Under the pieces are notes generated by a model, which had not been told where the DNA came from, made no database searches, and saw nothing but the letters and a program-made list of their open reading frames with translations. 40,469 bases of DNA, taken from positions 1-40,469 of the forward strand of contig JABFRR010000019.1 in assembly GCA_013141065.1 (NCBI GenBank). Reading direction: 5' to 3'. Positions 33,615 to 40,469 of this stretch are shown here, piece by piece. Each line of letters opens with the position of its first letter. The stretch's first letter is position 1. The DNA comes from Bacteriovoracaceae bacterium (GTDB taxonomy: Bacteria > Bdellovibrionota > Bacteriovoracia > Bacteriovoracales > Bacteriovoracaceae). The position numbers were made by a program, and so were the translations under genes.

Positions 33615-34682
33615 AAATCTCTTTTCAATTTCCGATACTAAATATTGTAGGCCATTTTTTCTATCAATTTTGACTATTGGGTTTTTTAATCCTATTTCTT
33701 TAATCGCTTTCATGAATGATTCATCGTTCAAGTCTTTTTCTTCAATGACAATGGATCCCAACTTTCTTTGTGCTTCAAGGGCATTATAATACTGCTCATT
33801 TTTTTGAGCGATTCGAAGCGGAACATAGATAGATTTTTTTCCAACAGCAATCAACTCTGAAACAGTACCAGCACCCGAGCGCGAGAGAGTCACAGTTGCC
33901 AGTTTAAAGAGATCAATCATTTCTGTTCCTATAAAGGCCAAAGGAATATAGTCAGAATTTTTATATTTTTCAAATTCACTCAAAAAGGCTTTGCCTGTTT
34001 GATGAATCACTAAAAAATTCTTAGTAAGATCAGTTAGGTTTTTTTCAATGAGTTTATTTAAAAGCATGGCCCCATTACCACCACCAGTGATAAATAAAAT
34101 TGGCTTTGCTGAGTCGTTAATATTTTGACCATTGATAATTATTGGATGAACTGTCTCTTCGTAACACTCTTCTCTGAGAGGGTAGCCAGAATAAAAAGTT
34201 TTACTCTTATTAAAATAATTAAATGAATCCTCAAAGCTAATAAATATTTTGTCCGCAAAATATGAACATATTTTATTTGCAAGTCCAACCCTGCTTGTTT
34301 GTTCATGTATGAAAATCTTTTTACCTTGAATGTAGGCTGCAACAACTACGGGAACGGATACAAATCCACCACTCGAAAAAATGAGAGAAGTATCTTTATC
34401 AAATTTAAAGAGGACTTTCCAAGAGTCTATTAAACCTAAAAAAATTCGACCGATATCTTTAAGATTTTCTATTGAAAGATATCGACGGAGTTTTCCCGTA
34501 TGAATTGCATGATAAGTTAGTTCATAATCTCTAACCAGTTCACTTTCAATACTTTTAATTCCACCAATATAATGAATTTCGTAATGCTTATGTTGATTAA
34601 TTTTTTTAATAATGGTCAGTGCTGGCATAACATGGCCACCACTTCCGCCACCAGTAAAAATTAAGATTTTTTGGGAATTCAT
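33600..34682 (-). CDS. murG: MurG-type UDP-N-acetylglucosamine transferase
   Basis: A GT28-family glycosyltransferase of about 360 residues. Marks of MurG are ILIFTGGGSGGHVMPALTII at the N-terminus, FSSGGFVSVPVVVAAYI, FIHEQTSRVGLANKI, and in the C-terminal half ITGGGNGAMLLN and TLSRSGAGTVSELIAVGKKS with EQYYNALEAQRKLGS. MurG adds GlcNAc to lipid I to give lipid II at the inner face of the membrane. I start at ATG 34682 (MNSQKIL), preceded by AAGG; a start at 34715 would run through the terminator hairpin upstream. The gene lies outside any cell-division (dcw) cluster, so it is either a displaced sole copy or a paralogue with another acceptor; the symbol is given for the family. Confidence 0.85.
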   Translation of the reverse strand: MNSQKILIFTGGGSGGHVMPALTIIKKINQHKHYEIHYIGGIKSIESELVRDYELTYHAIHTGKLRRYLSIENLKDIGRIFLGLIDSWKVLFKFDKDTSLIFSSGGFVSVPVVVAAYIQGKKIFIHEQTSRVGLANKICSYFADKIFISFEDSFNYFNKSKTFYSGYPLREECYEETVHPIIINGQNINDSAKPILFITGGGNGAMLLNKLIEKNLTDLTKNFLVIHQTGKAFLSEFEKYKNSDYIPLAFIGTEMIDLFKLATVTLSRSGAGTVSELIAVGKKSIYVPLRIAQKNEQYYNALEAQRKLGSIVIEEKDLNDESFMKAIKEIGLKNPIVKIDRKNGLQYLVSEIEKRFSSNS

Positions 34683-34696
34683 TTTTAATAACCTTG

Positions 34697-34727
34697 AATA
34701 AAAAAAGCGCTCCACAAAGGGAGCGCT
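34697..34727 (-). terminator. Rho-independent terminator of the DEAD-box helicase gene
   Basis: On the minus strand AGCGCTCC, a short loop and GGAGCGCT (34727-34706 overall) form a perfect 8-bp stem followed by a run of seven T. It lies 35 bp after the helicase stop and just before the chosen murG start, so murG needs its own promoter or read-through. Confidence 0.92.
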
Positions 34728-34761
34728 CGAATAAAACTTAAGCTATTATAAAATTAAAAGA

Positions 34762-36585
34762 TTAAGAACGGAAAGATCTTTCAGGCTTTGCCTCTGATCT
34801 ATTCGCAAATCCTGCACCACCGCCGCCATTGCTGTTACGGTTAGCACTTCCACTTCTGAAACTTGGTCTACGATCGCGATCCCCACCACCATAACTTGGT
34901 CGACTCATAGGAGCAGAACGAGTTAATTCAAAGCGGACATTGCGTTCGATGATCATTGGATTGTTTGTTTTTAATAAAACTTCACCAAATTGCTCTGGAA
35001 CTTCTAAGAAAGAAAAAGTTTCTTTCATATCAACGTTGCGAATCATACGCTCATCAACTTTAACCATATCAGAGATAGATCCAAGAAGAGATTTTAACGT
35101 TAGACCATGGTCTTTTCCAATGTTAACAAAAAATCTCATATTGCCATTGTTCGAACGAGCCATAGGTGCTTGATCTCTTGAGTTTCCTCTTGAGTCACGA
35201 CTGTCGTTTCTATTATCTCTCATATCACGATTGTCTCTGTTGTCTCTTGTATCTGGGCGTCTTTCTGCAACTTCTAATGAAGGTGCGTGATCATAACGAG
35301 TAATCTGACTTGCAAATAAATGGTTGTACATAACTTTTAAGAGATCAGCTTTTTCCATATCTGCAAATTTTTCTGAAAAAACTGCATCTGTTTCTAAACG
35401 GTCTAACTTTTCAATTAATGTATCAAACTTTTTAATTTCTTTTCTCACTAAAACTTGCTTAAGTTCAGTAGGAGTTGGAAGAGTTGCTTGAACAATTTTA
35501 GCTTTTGTATTGTTTTCAACCATACGAAGTCTATAACGTTCACTTGGTTCTACTAAAGTAATTGCTACGCCTTTTAATCCAGCTCTACCAGTTCTACCGA
35601 TTCTATGAACATAAGATTCAATATCTTGTGGAAGGCCGTAGTTAATAACGTGAGTAAGGTTATCAACGTCAATTCCACGAGCAGCAACATCAGTACAAAC
35701 AAGCATGTTAATTTTTTTAAGTTTAAAATTCTTCATTGTGATGTCACGTTGTTGTTGAGACATATCACCATGCATAGAATCTGATGGGTATCCACGTGAA
35801 TTTAATTCATCAGCTAATGTTTTTGCATCAATTTTTGTTCTACAAAAAATCATTCCATAGTAATCATCAAGAGAATCTAAAATTCTACAGATGGCTTCGC
35901 TCATGTGAGAGTGGCGAACTACATAATGTTTTTGTTCAATCGATTCATTTGATAATGTTGTTTTTTTAACTTTTACGACTAAAGGATCTTTCAAGTAAGT
36001 TTTAATTAAACTTAAAATTGGAGCTGGCATAGTTGCTGAGAACATCCAAGTTTTTCTTGATTCACCTAAGTTAGAAAGAATTTGCTTAACATCATCGATG
36101 AATCCCATATCAAGCATTTCATCTGCTTCATCTAAAACTGCAAACTTTGCGTTGTCTAGAATCAGCACTCCACGTTCAATTAAATCCAAAACACGACCTG
36201 GTGTTCCGACAACGATTTGTGGACGATCTTTTCTTAGTCCTCTGATTTGAGCTTCAGTTGAAACTCCACCATAAACTGCAATTGTTTTTGTTTTTTCGTA
36301 TTTAGCGAATTTTTTGATTTCTTCAGTGATTTGGTTAGCAAGTTCTCTTGTCGGAGTGAGAATTAAAGCTTGAACGTCACGGTTGTTAGGGTCAACTTTA
36401 TGCAATAAAGGAAGAACGAATGCTGCAGTTTTTCCAGTTCCCGTTTGGGCCTGTCCGACAAAGTCAGTGTCTGTTGTTGCAAGTGCAGGGATGGCTTCAG
36501 CTTGAATGTCTGTAGGCTCTACGTAGCCTCTTTCAGTGATAGCTCTAATTAATGATTCACGTAGTGGCAATTCTTGAAATGTCAC
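34762..36585 (-). CDS. DEAD-box RNA helicase (DeaD/CsdA type)
   Basis: A 607-residue ATP-dependent RNA helicase. The core has the Q motif region (FQELPLRESLIRAITERGY), motif I AQTGTGKT, Ia PTRELA, GTPGR, motif II LDEADEMLD, motif III FSATMP, and in the second RecA domain TDVAARGIDV and HRIGRTGRAG. Residues about 430-480 form a low-complexity Arg/Asp/Asn/Ser linker (repeats of RDNRDNRD). A DbpA-type RNA-binding domain follows (FFVNIGKDHGLTLKSLLGSI). A Gly/Arg/Ser-rich tail ends the protein. DeaD-type enzymes help ribosome assembly and mRNA unwinding, often in the cold. The leader of about 90 bases upstream could carry regulation. Confidence 0.95.
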   Translation of the reverse strand: MTFQELPLRESLIRAITERGYVEPTDIQAEAIPALATTDTDFVGQAQTGTGKTAAFVLPLLHKVDPNNRDVQALILTPTRELANQITEEIKKFAKYEKTKTIAVYGGVSTEAQIRGLRKDRPQIVVGTPGRVLDLIERGVLILDNAKFAVLDEADEMLDMGFIDDVKQILSNLGESRKTWMFSATMPAPILSLIKTYLKDPLVVKVKKTTLSNESIEQKHYVVRHSHMSEAICRILDSLDDYYGMIFCRTKIDAKTLADELNSRGYPSDSMHGDMSQQQRDITMKNFKLKKINMLVCTDVAARGIDVDNLTHVINYGLPQDIESYVHRIGRTGRAGLKGVAITLVEPSERYRLRMVENNTKAKIVQATLPTPTELKQVLVRKEIKKFDTLIEKLDRLETDAVFSEKFADMEKADLLKVMYNHLFASQITRYDHAPSLEVAERRPDTRDNRDNRDMRDNRNDSRDSRGNSRDQAPMARSNNGNMRFFVNIGKDHGLTLKSLLGSISDMVKVDERMIRNVDMKETFSFLEVPEQFGEVLLKTNNPMIIERNVRFELTRSAPMSRPSYGGGDRDRRPSFRSGSANRNSNGGGGAGFANRSEAKPERSFRS

Positions 36586-36681
36586 TTAATACCTCTTTTG
36601 AATGTGGTTTCATCTTCGAAATTGCTCTAAATGAAACTTGAACCAAAAGACGCAAAGAAAGCTTCATCGAAGAAAGAAACG

Positions 36682-36687
36682 ATTATA
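36682..36687 (-). promoter_or_regulatory. Candidate -10 box for the helicase gene
   Basis: On the minus strand there is a perfect TATAAT about 97 bp before the helicase start, but no good -35 box at 16-18 bp. It would give a 5' leader of about 90 bases. This is the only promoter-like signal in the 173-bp gap between the helicase gene and IS copy C. Confidence 0.4.
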
Positions 36688-37443
36688 TGTTAAAAACCTT
36701 CTACGACATTAAAATCGATTCGGCTAGTCATATATGTAAAAATGACTAAAATACCCAGCAGTTCCCGGCCTCTTAGCCTGTCAACCCGATTTAAAACTCA
36801 TAGTGTTATAGGGTAATAAATTCACGATTTTTCGAAAAAAATTATTTTTGATGGTAAATGGCTTTGAAGAATAAAAAACAAATCAGAACGGGCGTTAAAA
36901 TTAACCTGTCTCTGGTGGCATTTCACGATAGTAAAGAAGGTAATAAAATTGATCCCAGCTAGATAATGGCACCCATTCAATAGCACTGGTTAAACTGCTC
37001 CATAAGCTTGATTTTTGCTTAAATTTTTCAACTAATTTTTTAAAAGTATAACAACTAATCTCTTGGATCTGGTCAACAAAAAATGCCAGAAACATACTCA
37101 TAATAAAATTATGTGTTAAGTTTTTTTCACCATGCCCATAATTATGTTCTAAATTATAACCTCTATTCTTCAAAGTATTAAACGTTTCATTTTCTATTTT
37201 CCAGCGCGTGCGACCTCCTTCTGCAAGTTGAACAATATTATTTTTTGTAACTGCTATATCTGTAATAAATGTGAAATTACGTTCGAGCCTTTCTGCTTTT
37301 CCCTTTTTGCCAATCCATTCAGCCCCATGTCTCAGGGGACATTGCAGTCCGGAAGCATGAGATAAAAACTTTTCCTTGTATGGTAAAAATACATGATATT
37401 GGTACGAAATTCGCAAAAACATTTGGGGTATAAGGAGTTTTCT

Positions 37444-39006
37444 ATGAAGAATCTTTTAGACCCGAAATTATTGGCAGATTTCAAGAACGGCCAACACCTA
37501 CCAACGAAATTGTCGATTTTTAGACACTCATCCTGATATTAGTACAGTTAACCTCTGTCGTATAATTGAAATATCGCCTTCGCAAATTTATAATTATAGG
37601 GCAAATTTAAAGCGCAAACCCAATAACGTTGAAGAAAATGATGACTCAGTTGAATCAAAGTCATCTTCTAAATCCTTTAATCGTTATACTGCAGAAGAAA
37701 AATTTTCTTTACTTGAAAATTATTTAAAGGCCGACGATCAAGGCAAGGCAAATTACTTAGAAAATATGGACTATATGATTCAGATATTAAACGCTGGCGA
37801 GATCAAGTAAAGAATGCCTCACTTGAAGTTTTGGGGAAGAGAAAGCAAAGATCAGATAAAAAGTCTGAGGATCAAATCGAAATTGAAAGACTTCAACAAG
37901 AACTTCAGGAGCAAGAGAAAACAACTGCTAAGTTATCGACCCTTCTCGTGTTGCAAAAAAAACTTTCGATATGCTAAAAAGAAAGACTAAATCTTAATAT
38001 TGAAGAAAAAAAGAGTTATTAAAAACTGCTCAAGAGGCCGTTGATGCTGGAATCACGATAGAAAAATTTTGTGATTCCGTGGGAGTGCCTACTCGGTCAT
38101 ATTTTCTTTGGAAAAAGACCAGCAATAAAATTGAGATAAAGAAAAAGGGAAGAAAAACCTCCCCTGAGAATAAATTATCTTTTAAAGAAAAGGAAGAGAT
38201 CGTTAATGTTCTGCTTAAGAAAGAGTTGGCCGATTATTCTCCGCGTGAGATCTATTATAAATTGATTGATGAAGAAAAAAGAATTATTGCCTCGCCGGCA
38301 ACCTTTTATAGAATAGCGAAAGATGCGGACCTTTTAACAAAAAGAAGTAAGACAGGTATTAAGCGTCCATTGAATCGTGAGAAGCCTCAGCTTGTAGCAA
38401 CAGGGCATAATCAAGTTTGGTCTTGGGATGTATCTCAAATAAAATCTGAATGTAGATCAGTACGATTTTACTTATATGTGATCGTCGATATTTGGAGCCG
38501 TCTTGTAGTGGGGTGGGTACTTGAGGATCACGAAAAATCAGAGCATGCAATTATCATGTGGAAGAAGGCGTTGGAAGATCAATTTATAACAGGCAAGGGA
38601 CTGACCAATCACAAAGACAACGGACAATAATGACTTCGCATGAGATGATCAAATTTGTCCGAGATGCCCAGATGGTCGATTCTTATTCTAGGGCGGGGTA
38701 TCGGATGACAACCCTTTTTCAGAAAGTTTATTTGGAACAATAAAAACCTTTAGAACATTCCCAGGAAGCTTCGTTGATTTACAAAGTGGCGAAATTATTT
38801 TTGTAGGATATTTCCATGAATATAATTACTCTTATAAACATTCAGGTATCCAATTCATAACACCGGCAGAAAGGCATTATGGCGAGGAGAAGAAAATTTT
38901 AGATTCAAGAAATCAAACGATTAAAAAATTTTATGAAACTCATTCTCATCGATATACCAAAATGGCGAAAGAGTTTTCTCCTATAGTAGAGGTGAAAATT
39001 AACTAA
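37444..39006 (+). pseudogene. IS3-family transposase with an rve/DDE integrase core, frameshifted
   Basis: The start ATG 37444 follows AGGAG. An N-terminal DNA-binding part reads PSQIYNYRANLKRK and FNRYTAEEKFSLLENYLKAD in successive frames. The catalytic core is clear from 38079: YSPREIYYKLIDEEKRI, QVWSWDVSQIKSECRSVRFY (first Asp) and GLTNHKDNGQ (second Asp). After a frameshift near 38630-38700 it continues with DDNPFSESLFGTIKTFRTFP (Glu) and HSGIQFITPAERHYGEEK, ending at TAA 39004-39006. At least four single-base shifts are needed to read through, several in A runs (for example near 37765 and 38015). One could be a programmed IS3-type slip site (a run of A before G near 38017), but the others mean the copy is dead unless they are errors. 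Confidence 0.85.
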
Positions 39007-39345
39007 ATGCACTTACGACAAAGTCAGAAATGTATTTTTGTTGTGGAGAATATAAATAATTAAGAACTAAAAGCATTTTTTGAAAATTGTGTGGATCTAG
39101 CTTTTCATACAACTCATTAAAGTGGATGCCTCCCGATCCATTCAAGCATCAAGGGCAATCCTTACTAGGAGTTGTTCTGATGATGAAAAGCCTTGCGCCC
39201 GCCTTTTAATGACTTCTGGTGGCGCCATGAGTTTAGGATAATCAGGATTAAGCATAAGATGCAAAAGGTTTTCGTTACGATAAAATAATAAAGAGATCGC
39301 TCGAAATAAAACTTTTTCGCTATCAGCTGCCTTTGACCAAGTCAT
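38999..39345 (-). pseudogene. Passenger gene inside the IS3-type element, one frameshift; function unknown
   Basis: A frame from ATG 39345 (MTWSKAADSEKV), with GGAG 6 bp upstream, runs to a stop at 39142 after SSSEQLLVRIALDA. Restoring one missing base (reading TGG for TG at 39142-39144) continues it smoothly as WNGSGGIHFNELYEKLDPHN, then LLVLNYLYSPQQKYISDFVV, to TAA at 38999-39001. The rebuilt protein has about 115 residues, is soluble and probably helical. It lies on the opposite strand to the transposase, overlapping its end by 8 bp, and inside the element's inverted repeats. I do not recognise the family. The gene is broken here by the single indel, but the coherent sequence on both sides argues that it was real. 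Confidence 0.6.
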
Positions 39346-40469
39346 ATACATCTCCAAAATAAAAAATATTATAAGACTGAAGTTTTAATAAACTCGTCTC
39401 GTGTTGATTTGAATTTAGCATGAAATATTTTTTGACTTGATAATTAAATTGAATTAGAAAGTGAATCTTGTAGCAGAAAAGTTTTTCAACCTTCCTTCAA
39501 ACTGCACTAATTTCTGAGACACATCGCAGTGACTTCTTTAACTTGAACAAAATTTATAAATGGACTTTCCTTGTCTTGATGGAGTCTTATATTGTTTGCA
39601 AATCTGTAATTCATTTTGTTGTTTTTATAACTTTTCACCAGACTCAAAAACTCTTTTTCGTGAAACTGGGTTTCTCCAGTAGTCTCTCCCTCTTTTACAC
39701 TCATAAAAGAAGACTTTTAGTTTCTTTGACTGCTATTAAAACTCATAACCATACTCTCAAGTAATTTTATAATAGGTCCATTGGCATACAAAGCATCAAG
39801 TAAGAAAATTATTTTTAACTACGGGTGCTCTCTTTTAAAATCAACTAAAAATCTTCTAAATGCTGTTTTGTTCAGAATCGTTTTTACTACTTCCATCAAG
39901 TCTCATAATGGGTTCAGGGCACATTGGAATAACTTGCTTTAGATCTGGGTGAACAATTGATCCTGCCAAAATATTATGTCCAAATTTAAGTCATTTTATT
40001 GTTTTTCATCAAAATGTTCTTCAATCATGCAACAGTCACAAAACTAATTTTCCGATCGAAAATATCAGATCCATCTGTTGCTAATAAATAATGAGATTGA
40101 CCATTAATTTTCATAAACTCAAACTGCTCTAGCGTTTTGATCTTTTGAATATATGAAAAAATCTTTGAAATAATAATGGTCGATACTGATTGTATTCTAC
40201 TGTTTCTAAAATATCTCTTAAGTGATGAGTATCTGACGGAACTCTATCAATTTTAAAAAGTGAAGTTGGTGTGCATTCTAATTTTATGTTCTTTCAATTG
40301 ATTTTTCAAATTGTAAAGAGATGAGTGATTTTAGGGCAAAGACCGCAAAGCTAGACATTAAAAAATTCTTGAGAGGGTATTTCAAAAATTGGTCTTTTTT
40401 CCTTAAATTTTGAAAATTCAGATAGAATAATTTCATTACATTCTTCAACTTTCAATTTATTTGCTTGTC

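Larger units (their letters stand above)
37323..39526 (+). mobile_element. IS3-type element (2204 bp) inserted in IS copy C
   Basis: The element is bounded by a 3-bp CAG target duplication. Its ends are related inverted repeats: CCCCATGTCTCAGGGG at the left, and CGATGTGTCTCAGAAA for the right end read on the minus strand. They share TGTCTCAG and, further in, TGCAGT. It holds a decayed IS3-type transposase (37444-39006) and a convergent passenger gene (38999-39345). The 180 bp between the passenger gene and the right end hold no other gene. At 2.2 kb it is longer than usual IS3-family elements (about 1.2-1.6 kb), and the passenger accounts for the difference. Confidence 0.8.
36759..40469 (-). 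mobile_element. IS4-like element, copy C, split by an IS3-type element and cut by the window edge
   Basis: The right end (CAGTTCCCGG at 36759-36768) and 0.56 kb of element sequence run to 37322. The remainder resumes at 39527 and continues to the last base of the window, about eight bases short of the transposase start codon. At the break, CAG (37320-37322) is repeated at 39527-39529. Copy C is on the minus strand and carries more point differences and indels than copies A and B, so it is older or decaying faster. Its left end lies beyond the window. Confidence 0.9.
36901..40469 (-). pseudogene. IS4-like DDE transposase, disrupted (copy C)
   Basis: The gene reads from beyond the right edge of the window toward 36901. 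Its C-terminal part (36901-37322) is intact, with GGRTRWKIENETFNTLKNRG and the end MPPETG. The N-terminal part (39527-40469) has several frameshifts, for instance near 39600-39720 and 39980-40050, and the gene is interrupted in the middle by the 2.2 kb IS3-type insertion. The first few codons fall outside the window. It cannot give a working enzyme. Confidence 0.9.

Overview
The window is AT-rich DNA with tightly packed genes. It looks like a free-living or predatory member of the Bdellovibrionota, most likely a Bacteriovorax relative. That placement is an inference from base composition, gene style and above all a phosphonate head-group cluster; Bacteriovorax (formerly Bdellovibrio) stolpii is known for sphingophosphonolipids carrying 1-hydroxy-2-aminoethylphosphonate. 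No tRNA, rRNA or CRISPR array was seen.

Layout. Positions 1-1176 hold a decayed ISAs1-type transposase. Positions 1488-7599 hold a TetR / TolC-like / RND efflux operon whose repressor gene is split by an IS5-type element; the empty site can be rebuilt exactly. Positions 7655-9290 are copy A of a 1.64 kb IS4-like element. After a small secreted protein come a methionine-salvage block (aminotransferase, mtnB, mtnD, mtnC), a beta-barrel candidate, a MaoC hydratase and a YkgJ-type cysteine-cluster protein. A small polysaccharide locus follows (Wzz-like, SLBB, Wzy/WaaL-like).

Positions 18320-28268, on the minus strand, form a phosphonate lipid cluster. In transcription order it encodes a 2-oxoglutarate oxygenase, a nucleotidyltransferase, a CDP-alcohol phosphotransferase, a LysE-type exporter, PEP mutase fused to a nucleotidyltransferase, a GNAT acetyltransferase and phosphonopyruvate decarboxylase. 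IS copy B and a 570 bp gene-poor stretch come next, then AEP transaminase. The set suffices on paper to go from PEP through phosphonopyruvate, phosphonoacetaldehyde and 2-aminoethylphosphonate to a CMP-activated head group and its transfer to a lipid, with an oxygenase well placed for the 1-hydroxylation.

Positions 28392-36585 are housekeeping: an ABC-F ATPase, TypA/BipA, a chalcone-isomerase-like periplasmic protein, an orphan OmpR-type response regulator, a MurG-type glycosyltransferase and a DEAD-box helicase. Positions 36759-40469 are a third IS4-like copy (C, minus strand), split by a 2.2 kb IS3-type element with a 3 bp target duplication. That inner element carries a decayed transposase and, convergent to it, an apparent passenger gene. 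All the IS4-like copies and the IS3-type element carry single-base indels, mostly in homopolymer runs, whereas the chromosomal genes around them are intact.
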